A stretch of DNA of 64,000 bases from Myxococcales bacterium (lineage in GTDB: Bacteria; Myxococcota_A; Polyangia; Nannocystales; Nannocystaceae). Under the pieces are notes generated by a model, which saw only the letters and a program-made list of their open reading frames with translations, did no database searches and was not told the origin of the DNA. The stretch lies in the NCBI GenBank assembly GCA_014240065.1, contig JAAZXR010000009.1, positions 27,672 to 91,671 of the forward strand, read 5' to 3'. The position numbers were made by a program, and so were the translations under genes. How positions within the stretch are numbered: the first letter of the stretch is position 1; the number at the start of each line of letters is the position of its first letter. Below, piece by piece: positions 29,816-40,697 of this stretch.

Positions 29816-30645
29816 AACGACCTCCGCTGAATCGAGCGCCCGAGGGAGTCCTCTCCATCGAGGATGTCGCGCGGCAGCGTGAGGTCGATGAGGCCACCTT
29901 CCACGCGAACGCGCCCCGTGAGCGGCTCCACAATCACTGTGTAGCCGTCCTCATCATCTTCGCTCCCCTTCTCGCGTAACTGAATGTGGGCCAGCTGGGT
30001 GCGCCCTTGCGGGAAGAAGTAGAGCGACGCCTCCTTTTCAGTGATCGCCGCCGGGTCGTGCTCGGTTCGCACGGAGACGATTTCGACGCCATCCGGAAGC
30101 TGGATGGTCTCGCCGAGGCCCGAGAGGCTCCCTTCGCCGCTAAAGTTCGAGAACAACGGAGGGCGCCGGCGCGGGACTTTCTCGGCCGTGATTGCGTAGG
30201 GGTTCATATCCTCGCCTTCGAGCATCCCCATCATCCGCCCTTGGATCGAGCTGAAGTAGCTCTCCGCGGCCTTCTCGTCGCGCGCGACCTTGTCGGCCTC
30301 CTCGTCTTCGTCGTACTCGCGAATGCTGCCGTCGCGGTCAGTCGAAGGCATGTACATCCGCTCGTCTGCGCTCTGGAGCGAAAAAGAGCCCTTCTCAAAA
30401 TCGAGATTGAGCCGGTAGTACGTCCCCGTGACCAGCGCCTTGTTGAAGGCGAAACGCACGGTGCCCGCCACTTGATTCGTCGCGCGCATGAGCTGCGCCT
30501 GCCGCCCCGCGCCGAGCCCCATGAGCAGGCCACCGGCGAGCAAACCAACGACGGCGACGACGATCATCACTTCGATGATCGTCATCCCGACACTCGCGGT
30601 TCTGCGGCTGCTTCCCCGCGTGGCTGCACGCTTACGACGCTCCAA
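29812..30645 (-). CDS. gspH: Type II secretion minor pseudopilin GspH
   Basis: 277 residues from TTG, with an AGAGG ribosome site five bases upstream. Prepilin motif S-V-G-M-T-I-I-E-V-M-I-V-V-A-V-V-G near residue 22. The mature domain has the GspH-type strands (NQVAGTVRFAFNKAL, Y-Y-R-L-N-L-D-F) plus a charged insert near residues 100-180. It ends in R-D-I-L-D-G-E-D-S-L-G-R-S. GspH sits below the tip of the pseudopilus. Confidence 0.88.
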   Translation of the reverse strand: MERRKRAATRGSSRRTASVGMTIIEVMIVVAVVGLLAGGLLMGLGAGRQAQLMRATNQVAGTVRFAFNKALVTGTYYRLNLDFEKGSFSLQSADERMYMPSTDRDGSIREYDEDEEADKVARDEKAAESYFSSIQGRMMGMLEGEDMNPYAITAEKVPRRRPPLFSNFSGEGSLSGLGETIQLPDGVEIVSVRTEHDPAAITEKEASLYFFPQGRTQLAHIQLREKGSEDDEDGYTVIVEPLTGRVRVEGGLIDLTLPRDILDGEDSLGRSIQRRSF

Positions 30646-30654
30646 TTTAACCTC

Positions 30655-31083
30655 TTAGGAGTCGCCCTCGGCGTCACCTTCGTCCCACGAGTTGACGTCG
30701 TCTTCGGATCCGAATTGCTTGTCCGGACCCGCGGACGCCACGTCAATCTCGCCGTGCTCGCCCGGACATGTGATCTGGAACGCGGTCCCCCATGGGTCCT
30801 TCTTTGACTTCTTGAGGATGCCGCCAGCCTTGAGCTCCTGCATATCCTTTGGGCACTTGTTTTTCTGCACCATGTACATCTCGCAGGCGCTCTCGATCTG
30901 CGTGACGTCGTTGGTCGCGGTCTTGATCTTCGCAGCCCCGAGCTGGCCGAACGCCGCGACCGCGACGCCTCCGACGATTAAGCCGATGATCGCCAACACG
31001 ACCATGATTTCGATCAGGGTCATGCCACGGCTGGCTGAGCGGGCGAGTTTGGGCGGGTTATGTTGATTTCTTACAGTGTTCAT
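30655..31083 (-). CDS. gspG: Type II secretion major pseudopilin GspG
   Basis: About 142 residues. Prepilin signal A-S-R-G-M-T-L-I-E-I-M-V-V-L-A-I-I-G-L. The mature domain has the GspG core (IESACEMYMVQKNKCP, K-K-D-P-W-G-T-A-F-Q). The C-terminal calcium-loop region (G-P-D-K-Q-F-G-S-E-D-D-V-N-S-W-D) matches the major pseudopilin. ATG at 31083 has GGAG seven bases upstream; the ATG at 31104 lies in the same frame and is less well placed. It follows the small membrane ORF by about 55 bp. GspG polymerises into the pseudopilus shaft. Confidence 0.94.
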   Translation of the reverse strand: MNTVRNQHNPPKLARSASRGMTLIEIMVVLAIIGLIVGGVAVAAFGQLGAAKIKTATNDVTQIESACEMYMVQKNKCPKDMQELKAGGILKKSKKDPWGTAFQITCPGEHGEIDVASAGPDKQFGSEDDVNSWDEGDAEGDS

Positions 31084-31138
31084 TCCTTGTCTCCGTTGTG
31101 TCATGTGTTCGCGCGACGCGAGGTCGCCTGTTTAAAAG

Positions 31139-31345
31139 TCATGGATGGTCCTGGGCCGTCAGCGCGACGCCGATCGACTGATGAGGCGCGGTCCCAGCGC
31201 TGTCGGTCCACCACGCGCCCCCCACCACAGCGGCGATCAAAACGCCGACGAAGCCGAGGCACCGCAGCATCCACCGCGCCCGCTCCAGCGCGCGCATCTC
31301 CGTCGCCATTTGGATAGACCAAGGGGAAGAATCGAGATGTTTCAT
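31139..31345 (-). CDS. Small single-helix membrane ORF inside the T2SS operon
   Basis: 68 residues with a short charged start, one membrane helix (M-L-R-C-L-G-F-V-G-V-L-I-A-A-V-V-G) and a short tail. The ATG overlaps the gspF stop by 4 bp (ATGA), so it fits the operon's translational coupling. It is not recognisable as GspC: that protein needs a homology region and a PDZ or coiled-coil domain after the helix, which are missing. It could be a small accessory anchor, a remnant of gspC, or a chance frame. I have no family match. Confidence 0.45.
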   Translation of the reverse strand: MKHLDSSPWSIQMATEMRALERARWMLRCLGFVGVLIAAVVGGAWWTDSAGTAPHQSIGVALTAQDHP

Positions 31346-32586
31346 AGGTTGGCCATGCTGTTCATTTGGATGATGGGTTGCATGATCGCGAAGACGATGA
31401 AGCCGACGACGACGGCCATGCCCACGATCATCAGGGGTTCAAGCACCGCCATGGAGCGATTAATCGCCGTGTTAACCTCGCGGTCGTAGGCGTCGGCCAC
31501 ATCGCCGAGCATGGACTCAAGCTCGCCCGAGCGCTCTCCAACCGAAATCATATGAGTCACGAGCGCCGGGAACTCGCCGCTGCGCTTGAGCGCCGGAGCG
31601 ATGCCCTCGCCCTCGCGGATGTCGTCTCGCGCGTCCGACACCGCCTTCTCAAGGGTCACATTACCAAGCAACGAGCTCACGATGTCCAACGCCTCGAGGA
31701 GCTGGACGCCGCTGGCCAACATAGTCGCGAGGGTGCGGGAGAACCGCGCGACCGCGACTTTGCGGAGCAGATCGCCGAGAAACGGGAGCGACAGTTTTCG
31801 CTGGTCGAGCGATGCGCGGCCAGCCGCGGTCGTTCGCCACCTCCCAAACGCCCACGCGGCGGCGACGCCCACGATGATGATGAGCCACCAATAGCCGCCC
31901 ACGAAGTCGCTGACCATGATGAGAATCCGCGTTGAGAACGGCAAGGTCATCTCCTGGTCGGAGAACAACTCCGTCACTTGCGGGACCACCTTGACCATCA
32001 AGAGCCCGACCACGAAGGTCGCGACCAACGCCATGGCGATGGGGTAGAGCAGCGCCGTGCCGAGCTTCCCCTTGAGCTCCTCTTGCTGGTCCATAAAATC
32101 CGCGAGTCGAATCAGCACCGTCTCCAACGCCCCCGAAGACTCCCCGGCCCGCACCATATTCACGTACAAGGGCGTGAAGACGTCCGGGTGGGCGCCGAGC
32201 GCAGCGGCCAACGACGACCCCTCATTCACTCGCCCAGAGAGATCACTTAACACCCCCTTGAAGCGCGCGCTCTCCACCTGATCGGTCAAGGCGCTCAGCG
32301 CCTCTGGGAGCGTGACCCCAGCGACGAGCAGCGTCGAGAGCAGGCGCGTCACATACGCCACCTGCTTCGGGCTCACCCGGTCAAAGAGCGCGCCAAGATC
32401 AAATTCTGTCGACTCCGTGTCCGTCGTCTTCCCTGGCCGCCCCGAGGCGCTCGCCTCGGTCACAGCGGTCAAGTACACGCCGTCTCGCCGCAAGGCCGCC
32501 TTGAGTCCGGCGACCGTATCCGCCGTCTGCACCCCCTTGATGCTACGGCCCTGACTGTTCAGGCCGGTGTAGGCGAACGCGGGCAA
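31342..32586 (-). CDS. gspF: Type II secretion inner-membrane protein GspF
   Basis: 414 residues from TTG, with GGAGGAGG about eight bases upstream. Two T2SSF domains (about residues 75-195 and 275-400) and about three membrane helices. Conserved segments include L-L-S-T-L-L-V-A-G-V-T-L-P-E-A-L and M-I-S-V-G-E-R-S-G-E-L-E-S-M-L. GspF is the platform protein that couples GspE to pseudopilus growth. It lies 3 bp after the gspE stop. Confidence 0.95.
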   Translation of the reverse strand: MPAFAYTGLNSQGRSIKGVQTADTVAGLKAALRRDGVYLTAVTEASASGRPGKTTDTESTEFDLGALFDRVSPKQVAYVTRLLSTLLVAGVTLPEALSALTDQVESARFKGVLSDLSGRVNEGSSLAAALGAHPDVFTPLYVNMVRAGESSGALETVLIRLADFMDQQEELKGKLGTALLYPIAMALVATFVVGLLMVKVVPQVTELFSDQEMTLPFSTRILIMVSDFVGGYWWLIIIVGVAAAWAFGRWRTTAAGRASLDQRKLSLPFLGDLLRKVAVARFSRTLATMLASGVQLLEALDIVSSLLGNVTLEKAVSDARDDIREGEGIAPALKRSGEFPALVTHMISVGERSGELESMLGDVADAYDREVNTAINRSMAVLEPLMIVGMAVVVGFIVFAIMQPIIQMNSMANL

Positions 32587-32589
32587 GCG

Positions 32590-34461
32590 CTAAGCCTCCT
32601 CCGCGGTGACCCGCATGATCTCGTCCACCGTGGTCACACCCGTCAACAGTTTGTGCGCCCCGTCGTCGCGCAGCGTTCGCATGCCGTCGGCGAGCGCCGC
32701 CTCTTTGATCTCAGCCCCCGACGCGCGCTGAATCGCCATCCGACGGACGGGCTCTGTGATCTCAAGGACCTCGTAGATCCCAGTACGCCCCGAGTACCCG
32801 GTGCCGTGGCACGCGTCGCATCCCCGCGCCTCCCACACCTTTCCTCGCGGAGGAATACCTGGGGAGGCGACCGCCTCAAGCGGCTCAACCTCCCCCTTCG
32901 CGTCCCGAATGGGCGACCGTAAGGCCTCCGCCCCTTTCCCAGCGGCGAACGCCACCGGATCAATGTTGAGCTCCGTGAGCACCTGCGCGGTCGGGGTCAC
33001 GGCCTCCCTGCACTCCTTGCAGACGCGGCGAATGAGGCGCTGGGCCTGCAGCGCACAGAGCGAAGAAGCTACCAAGAACGGCTGCACGCCGAGGTCGACG
33101 AGGCGCGTGATCCCCGTCGCCGCGTCGTTGGTGTGAATGGTCGAGAGCACCAAGTGGCCCGTCAAGGAGGCCTGAATCGCGATTTCTGCGGTCTCGAGGT
33201 CACGAATCTCGCCGACCATGATGACGTCGGGATCGTGCCGCAAGAACGACCGCAAGCCCGTCGCGAAGGTGAGGTTGATCTTCGACTGCACCTGCACCTG
33301 GCTGATCCCCGGGAGTTGAAATTCGACCGGGTCCTCCACCGTGAGAATGTTAAGCTCCGGCTGGTTAATCTCCGAGAGCGCCGAGTACAGCGTCGTCGTC
33401 TTGCCCGAGCCCGTGGGACCGGTCACGAGGAAAATCCCGTGCGGTCTCGCGATGGTGTCTAGCACGACCCGAAGGTGATCAGAGGCCATACCAATCCCCC
33501 GAAGGTTGAGCATCACGGCCGACTTGTCCAGCAGACGGATCGTCACCCGCTCCCCGTGTGCCGTGGGCGCGGTGGCGACACGCATGTCCACCTCTTTGCC
33601 GGCGATCTTTCGGCGAATACGTCCGTCTTGCGGGAGGCGTTTCTCGGCGATATTGAGCCCCGCCATGATCTTGACGCGAGCGATGATGCTCGAGAGGTGG
33701 GCCCGCGGTGCACGCTTGACCTCTTGAAGAACCCCGTCCACTCGAAATCGAACCGTGACCTCTTTATCACCGGGCTCGATGTGGATATCCGACGCCTTCT
33801 CTTTCGACGCGTTGAAGATGAGGCTGTTCACGAAGCGGATGATCGGCGCGTCCTCCGCCGACGCGTGGAGGATGTCCTCATCATCGAGTCCCGCCTCCTC
33901 CTCTTTCTTCTCGAGGTCTACGTCCTTCGCCCGCTTCGAGTAGATCTTGTTAATCAGCTCGATGATGGCGGACTTGCTCATCAGCGTGACGTGCACTTCT
34001 GCGTCGAACACCTGCCCGAGATCATCCAGATCAAAGATCCGGAGCGGGTCCGCAGACAGCACGTGGATCTCATCGAGCTCTCGGTCACGCTTCCATGGCA
34101 TGCAGACGTTGCTGCGCGCGAAGCCGATGGGGAGCTCCTCGACCAGCTCGTCCTCGATCTCCCCCTCCGCGATCGTGGAGATCGTCGGGAGCCCGAACTG
34201 ACGCCCCAGCGCCTCGCACACTTGCTTCTCGGTGCAATGGTGTAGGCGCACCAGGGTCTCCCCCACCCGCTCCTCCTCAAGGTGCTGGACGGCCAGCGCC
34301 TCGGCGAGCTGCTCCGCGTTCGCGGCGCCCATGTCCAGCAGGATCTCCCCGAGTTGTCGGCCGTCGGGTCGCTTGGGCAACGCCCGCGCCGGCCGAGGGA
34401 GCCCCGGCGAGGTCGTACGCGGCGGCGGACGTCGAGATGGCAGTGGCGGTGGTTGGCTCAT
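32590..34461 (-). CDS. gspE: Type II secretion ATPase GspE
   Basis: 623 residues. The N-terminal MshEN-like domain (G-E-I-L-L-D-M-G-A-A-N-A-E-Q-L) is followed by the secretion ATPase core. Walker A G-P-T-G-S-G-K-T-T is near residue 345. The Asp box reads V-G-E-I-R-D-L-E-T, and the His box V-L-S-T-I-H-T-N-D-A. A tetra-cysteine zinc site (C-K-E-C ... C-D-A-C) lies in the C-terminal part, with a 60-residue insert between the Cys pairs. The ATPase powers pseudopilus assembly. Coupled to gspF and 12 bp after gspD. Confidence 0.96.
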   Translation of the reverse strand: MSQPPPLPSRRPPPRTTSPGLPRPARALPKRPDGRQLGEILLDMGAANAEQLAEALAVQHLEEERVGETLVRLHHCTEKQVCEALGRQFGLPTISTIAEGEIEDELVEELPIGFARSNVCMPWKRDRELDEIHVLSADPLRIFDLDDLGQVFDAEVHVTLMSKSAIIELINKIYSKRAKDVDLEKKEEEAGLDDEDILHASAEDAPIIRFVNSLIFNASKEKASDIHIEPGDKEVTVRFRVDGVLQEVKRAPRAHLSSIIARVKIMAGLNIAEKRLPQDGRIRRKIAGKEVDMRVATAPTAHGERVTIRLLDKSAVMLNLRGIGMASDHLRVVLDTIARPHGIFLVTGPTGSGKTTTLYSALSEINQPELNILTVEDPVEFQLPGISQVQVQSKINLTFATGLRSFLRHDPDVIMVGEIRDLETAEIAIQASLTGHLVLSTIHTNDAATGITRLVDLGVQPFLVASSLCALQAQRLIRRVCKECREAVTPTAQVLTELNIDPVAFAAGKGAEALRSPIRDAKGEVEPLEAVASPGIPPRGKVWEARGCDACHGTGYSGRTGIYEVLEITEPVRRMAIQRASGAEIKEAALADGMRTLRDDGAHKLLTGVTTVDEIMRVTAEEA

Positions 34462-34473
34462 CGCTCGTCGTTC

Positions 34474-36789
34474 CTATCGAATTCGCGCTGAAGAGGACGT
34501 GGCCTTGATGGTCGGACGCTTCGTGTCCTTGGTGTCGCCACCGGCTGTACCGAGGCGAGGGCTCGCGCCGAGCTCGCCGGAGATCCGCTCGGAGGACAGC
34601 TCGTCCTCCGCCTGCCGCAGCAGCCGCTCCTCGTGCTCGAGTCGCCTGGCTTCGCGATCGATGCTCGGCAGCAACCCGGACTTGTCCCGGTAGTTAATAT
34701 TCGTCTCAAGATCTTTGCGCGCGAAGCTCGACTCACGCTCCAAGAACTCCATGCGCTCTCGGATGCGACGGGCGTGAATCCGGCGGACGTCGTCGGGGCT
34801 GTCCACGATATGGGGCACCATGATCACCAGGAGGTTCACCTTCTCCTTGCCCTTTTTCTTGCGCTTGAACAGCCACCCAAAGATCGGAATCTTCCCGAGT
34901 CCGGGCACCTCCTCGGAGGCCTCGCTCTCTTTTTCACGAATCAGCCCGCCCAACACAAGAGGCTGCGCGTTTTGGGCTTTGATGTGCTCCAGCTTAAATT
35001 TTCTCTTGGTGGTGGTCACACCCAAGATCGGATCGATGGACACCACGTCCTGGTCTTCAATCTCCACGTCCATCGTCACTGTCTCTGAATCGTTCACGTG
35101 CGGCGTGACCTTGATCTTCAAGGTCACCGGCTCGCGTTGCACGTTGACCTGCGGGATGGCAGACAGACCGCCGGCGCTCGTAATTCCGGAGGTCGAGCCG
35201 ACGCCGTTCGGTGTCGGAACCGTCTGCCCCACCTCGAGCTCCACCTCGCGATTGTCCGCCGTCATCACGTGCGGCTCGGCGACGACGTTGATGTCGTCTG
35301 ATTGGTGCAATGCCTGGATCACGAGGCCGAATCCCGGCACATCATTCTGCGTCCCGAGGATTTGGCCCGAGTTTGGGATCACCGGCCCGAGCAGACCGCC
35401 CGCGAGCCCTTGGAGTCCCGCTGGGTTGAGCGCCAGTGAGCTCACCTCGGGGGACGGGGTCGAGGTGACAAAGCCCAGCCCGTCACCGTTCGCGGTCGGC
35501 ACCGGCGCGCCGAAGTGTCCGCCGGTCCCCGCCGTCAGCCCCCGCGTCACGTTGGCCTCGAGCAAGTAGATCTCCAAATACACCTGCGGCCTGTCCGTAT
35601 CGATCTCGTCGATCACGCGTTCGAGATTCCGGTAATCCGCTGCCGAGGCGACGATGACCAGCGAGCGGCTCGCCTCATCCGCGGTCACTTTCACGTCTCC
35701 TGAGAACAGCTCCGCTGACACACCACCCTCGGCGGCGCTCTTGTTCTTGCCCTTTTTCTTCGAGTTGGAAGACTTTGTCTGCGTCAAGCTCTGCAGCACC
35801 GTCGCGAGCTCCTTCGGGTCGGCATACTTCAGCGGCTTTACGTGGATTCGACCGCCGCCGCCAGGCAGGCGCACGTCGAGCTGCTCCACCAAGCGTCGGA
35901 CCGTGGTGTAGTCGGTCGCCGACGCCACGATGATCAGGGTGCCGGTTCGGTCATCCACGATGACGCGCGAGACGTCTGCCGTCGTCCCTTTCGCGCTGCT
36001 CGACTTTTTCTTTTTGGAGCTCTTGCTCTTGGAGCCGCCGGCGGTCTCACCGAAGATCTCTCGGATGATCTCTGCCACCTCGTTGGCGTCGGCGAACTGC
36101 AATTGATAAAAGAAAATTCGATCGCCAGCCTCTGCGAGATCGAGCTGCTTGATGATCTTCATGAAGCGGCGCACTGTGCTCCCGCGCTCCGTGATGATCA
36201 AGAGATCCCCGATCACCTCGATGCTCCCCTGCTTGCTCTTCATCTTGTCGAGCACGGTAGACACATCGGAGGCGTCCGCCGCCTCGAGTCGCACGAGCTG
36301 GGTGACATAGCGATCGTTGTTGGGCGCGGTGGTGGTGTCATAGATGGGGAGGTTCAGCGATTTTGCGTTCGCGATCTCCACGATCTTAAAATAGTCGGCG
36401 GTGGGCTCCACGGTCAGGCCCATCGACTCCAGCGCGGCATAGAACGCCGCGTACGCCTCACGAAGCGTGATGCTCTCGGGAGAGAGGACGGTCACCTTGC
36501 CGCTCCGTATCTTGGAGTTCCAGATGAACTTTTGACAGCTGATGGTGGACATCCACTTCACCAGCTGCTCGAGCTCCGCCTCCGGCGGGATCGTGATGGT
36601 GTAGCGCTGCCCCTGCTTCCATTTCTTGCAGGAATTCAGCCCCTCGTCGCCGCTCAGTTCGGCGGGCTCGGACGGGTTCATGGTGGGCGGCGCCGCGGAG
36701 GCGGCGGGGGAGGCTCCGAGTCCCAAGCCGACCGTCGTGTACAACGCGGCGAGGGACAAGGGACGTGCGATAGCGAGAGGTTTGGTCAT
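34474..36789 (-). CDS. gspD: Type II secretion secretin GspD
   Basis: About 771 residues. Signal peptide cleaved near A-A-S-A-A, then the N0-N3 domains (L-T-V-E-P-T-A-D-Y-F-K-I-V, L-V-R-L-E-A-A-D-A, F-Y-Q-L-Q-F-A-D-A-N-E-V). Two Lys/Ser-rich low-complexity inserts (S-K-S-S-K-K-K-K-S-S and K-K-K-G-K-N-K) sit inside or between N-domains. The secretin barrel end carries V-P-G-L-G-K-I-P-I-F-G-W-L-F. ATG at 36789 has AGGAA nine bases upstream; an ATG at 36825 is in frame but poorly placed. It forms the outer-membrane gate. It is the first gsp gene on the minus strand. Confidence 0.95.
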   Translation of the reverse strand: MTKPLAIARPLSLAALYTTVGLGLGASPAASAAPPTMNPSEPAELSGDEGLNSCKKWKQGQRYTITIPPEAELEQLVKWMSTISCQKFIWNSKIRSGKVTVLSPESITLREAYAAFYAALESMGLTVEPTADYFKIVEIANAKSLNLPIYDTTTAPNNDRYVTQLVRLEAADASDVSTVLDKMKSKQGSIEVIGDLLIITERGSTVRRFMKIIKQLDLAEAGDRIFFYQLQFADANEVAEIIREIFGETAGGSKSKSSKKKKSSSAKGTTADVSRVIVDDRTGTLIIVASATDYTTVRRLVEQLDVRLPGGGGRIHVKPLKYADPKELATVLQSLTQTKSSNSKKKGKNKSAAEGGVSAELFSGDVKVTADEASRSLVIVASAADYRNLERVIDEIDTDRPQVYLEIYLLEANVTRGLTAGTGGHFGAPVPTANGDGLGFVTSTPSPEVSSLALNPAGLQGLAGGLLGPVIPNSGQILGTQNDVPGFGLVIQALHQSDDINVVAEPHVMTADNREVELEVGQTVPTPNGVGSTSGITSAGGLSAIPQVNVQREPVTLKIKVTPHVNDSETVTMDVEIEDQDVVSIDPILGVTTTKRKFKLEHIKAQNAQPLVLGGLIREKESEASEEVPGLGKIPIFGWLFKRKKKGKEKVNLLVIMVPHIVDSPDDVRRIHARRIRERMEFLERESSFARKDLETNINYRDKSGLLPSIDREARRLEHEERLLRQAEDELSSERISGELGASPRLGTAGGDTKDTKRPTIKATSSSARIR

Positions 36790-36936
36790 CGTTGACGGTT
36801 CCTGAGATTCAGTCGTTGGAAGCATGGGAGGGCGCGGTCGCGGCGATGCGCGCGGCCCCTGTAAATTGGGAGGATGCGGCGCGGGTGAGGCGGCGACACC
36901 GGCCGTCGCGATGGGCGCTGACGAGAACTACCCGCA

Positions 36937-38367
<1,431 letters not shown>

Positions 38368-38494
38368 AGGGCTACGTCCATCAAAGCAAGAAGAGAGCCG
38401 CCGATGGAAACCTGTAGTTCCAGCCACTTAGAACATCACGAGGCTCAGGTCAACGACGACTTTGCCACGCTGTCGCCCAAGTTTCGACATTTTG

Positions 38495-40378
38495 TCAATC
38501 GCGTCGGCGACGGCGCATCAAAGGGAGCAGCGCGAATAGCGCGATTGTGCCCAGCGGCGGAGCGCCAGGACGGTCCAGCGCGCACGCGCAGCCGTCCACA
38601 TCCCCGTCACCCAAGCCGAATCCATCGCCCCCGCTGGCGCTCGCGTCGGCAGAGCCGGTGCCGCCTGAGCCGGCCGTATCGTCGCCGCCACTGCCCGTAC
38701 CCCCCGACTCTCCCGCAGATCCAGTCGCGTCCCCCGTGTCGGCGCCGCTCGTCGTCCCGTCCTCGCCTCCCGTGGTGTCGCCCTCGCCGGTGTCGGCGCC
38801 GCCCGTGGACGTCGACATGGAATCCCCGCTCGTCGTGGAGTCCCCGGACCCCGTGTCGGTGCCCGTAGGATCTCCCGTGGTCCCGGTACCCGTGCCTCCA
38901 AAATCCGGATCGCAGGCGTCGCCGATAAAGTCAAAATCCTCATCGGCCTGACTCGGATTAAAATCCAATACGCAATTGTCGTCGTTGTCGAAGACGCCAT
39001 CACCGTCCGTGTCCACCCGAATCAACACGGGCGCCGCTGTGACGGCGCCGAGATCACCCTCCGGCGCCGCGTCAAAAGATGCGGTGTTCGTCATGGCGGT
39101 CTCGTCGGACACATCTGCGATCACCACGTCGAACAACACCTCCGCGAACAGCCCAGCGTCGACCGGGATGTCTTGGACCACCACGGTGTTGGCGGTGGAC
39201 GCATCCACGCCGCCCGCGAGATCCACGAGCGTCCAGCTCGCCGCTTGCGCCGGCACTGTGTCGGTCATCGTCACGACGCCCGGCGCCGTCCCGCTGTTCG
39301 CGAGTCGAACCGCGTAGCGAACGGTGTCGCCGGGAGACGCGATGCCGTCGTCGTTGACGTCGTCAACAATGGACGAGGTCTTGTACGACGCCGACGAAAA
39401 CACTGGCTCGTACACGTCGATTCCGACGATGTTGTACGCGATCCACCACTTGTCCGTCCCGGCCTGATAGGTCACATCCACGGAGGTGTCGCCGAACGCG
39501 AGCGCCGCCGAAATGTCGAACTGGTCGATGTCGACGCCGATGCTGTCGGGCTGCGGGGGCGTCGTCGTGTTGATGGTGTGATTCATCGGATTGCCCGCCG
39601 GGTTCAAGCCGTCAGAGACGGTGAGAGAACCTCCGGAGGGGTTCCCCTGCACCCGAACCTCCTCGGTCCCCGTCCCTCCTTCATCACCCTCCGCCACGTA
39701 CCAGGTCAGGTTCGCCGCGGGTGGATTGTCGACCTCAAGCTCGTCGAGGGTGAACGTCTGCGTGGAGGTGTACATCGTCTGAACGCCGTCGTAGAGACCG
39801 ATACGCCGGGGCGAGAGCCCGTCGGCGACGAACACCAACACGACGCTAAACGAGGCGTTGTTCGTGGAGCCATTGGCGATGAGCGCGTCGAATCCATCCA
39901 CCGTATAATCGCCCGCGATGGTCCCGACAAGGTTCGTCACGTTCGCGCGGCACATCTGAATGTCGTAGCTCGCCGCGCCCGCCGCGGAACAGAAACACTC
40001 GTCGGCGGTGACCGTCACTTGGCTCTCTCCTGGAGCCGTAAACAAGACGTCGGCGTCGACGTTGCTCATGTCCGCGCAGTCGTTGTTGCTCACCGATCCG
40101 ACCCAGTACAAAAACCCGTCCGCGAGCCCGGCACCGAGAGGAATCAGCGCCGCATCGACGCTCGCCGTCGCAGGCTGATTGTAGAGGTCAACATTCGTCC
40201 CGCTGTCCGGGCCGTCCACAGCCAACGGTGCCCCCGTCGCAAAAAAATCGACGGGGCCTGACCACGTTTGACGTAAGGTGATCGGCTCGTCGGCCGTCGC
40301 CGTGCCCGCTCCCAGGAGTCCACCCATGGAGCCCACCACACTCACAAGCCAGCTGATGCGTACCCTTGAACGTTTCAA
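38495..40378 (-). CDS. Surface protein: DUF11-like, thrombospondin type 3 repeat, MYXO-CTERM-like tail
   Basis: About 627 residues. After the signal peptide (S-M-G-G-L-L-G-A-G-T-A-T-A) comes a large domain with N-D-C-A-D-M and paired Cys. A DUF11-like segment (D-T-V-R-Y-A-V-R-L-A-N-S-G-T) follows. A thrombospondin type 3 repeat (D-T-D-G-D-G-V-F-D-N-D-D-N-C) is expected to bind calcium. A long Gly/Thr/Asp/Ser linker comes next. The C-terminus has G-C-A-C-A, a hydrophobic stretch and R-R-R-R-R, like MYXO-CTERM sorting signals. The start is uncertain: I use TTG 40378 because the signal peptide begins there; ATG 40456 is also in frame. Predicted cell-surface anchored. Confidence 0.75.
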   Translation of the reverse strand: MKRSRVRISWLVSVVGSMGGLLGAGTATADEPITLRQTWSGPVDFFATGAPLAVDGPDSGTNVDLYNQPATASVDAALIPLGAGLADGFLYWVGSVSNNDCADMSNVDADVLFTAPGESQVTVTADECFCSAAGAASYDIQMCRANVTNLVGTIAGDYTVDGFDALIANGSTNNASFSVVLVFVADGLSPRRIGLYDGVQTMYTSTQTFTLDELEVDNPPAANLTWYVAEGDEGGTGTEEVRVQGNPSGGSLTVSDGLNPAGNPMNHTINTTTPPQPDSIGVDIDQFDISAALAFGDTSVDVTYQAGTDKWWIAYNIVGIDVYEPVFSSASYKTSSIVDDVNDDGIASPGDTVRYAVRLANSGTAPGVVTMTDTVPAQAASWTLVDLAGGVDASTANTVVVQDIPVDAGLFAEVLFDVVIADVSDETAMTNTASFDAAPEGDLGAVTAAPVLIRVDTDGDGVFDNDDNCVLDFNPSQADEDFDFIGDACDPDFGGTGTGTTGDPTGTDTGSGDSTTSGDSMSTSTGGADTGEGDTTGGEDGTTSGADTGDATGSAGESGGTGSGGDDTAGSGGTGSADASASGGDGFGLGDGDVDGCACALDRPGAPPLGTIALFALLPLMRRRRRD

Positions 40379-40697
40379 GATGCACGGAGCGTAGCAAGTT
40401 TTTGCCAGCGTCCGAGCGCCCAACCTCGCCGCACCAGGCCAGCCCGAATCGCGCATAGCCCGATGCAGACGTCGCGCAAAATCCAACGAAAACGCGCGCC
40501 GCCGCGGCAAAGATGACGACGCGAGCACCGCGCCTCGATGGTCCACCTTGACACGGGAGCGCGTTTATCGCGCGGAACGGCGTTGAAAGCGCGGTCGGTG
40601 TTGCTGAAGCGCCGTTTTGCTCGTTTGTTTGCGCAAACTGCGGCATCGCGCTACGACATAGAGGAGAGCGAACGTCACCTAACACCGGTAAACCGCC
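40379..40697. other. 319-bp divergent intergenic region
   Basis: Between the minus-strand surface protein start and the plus-strand DUF342 gene. No coding sequence with recognisable content. It probably holds both promoters. If the surface-protein start is the upstream ATG at 40456, the gap shortens to about 240 bp. Confidence 0.5.
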
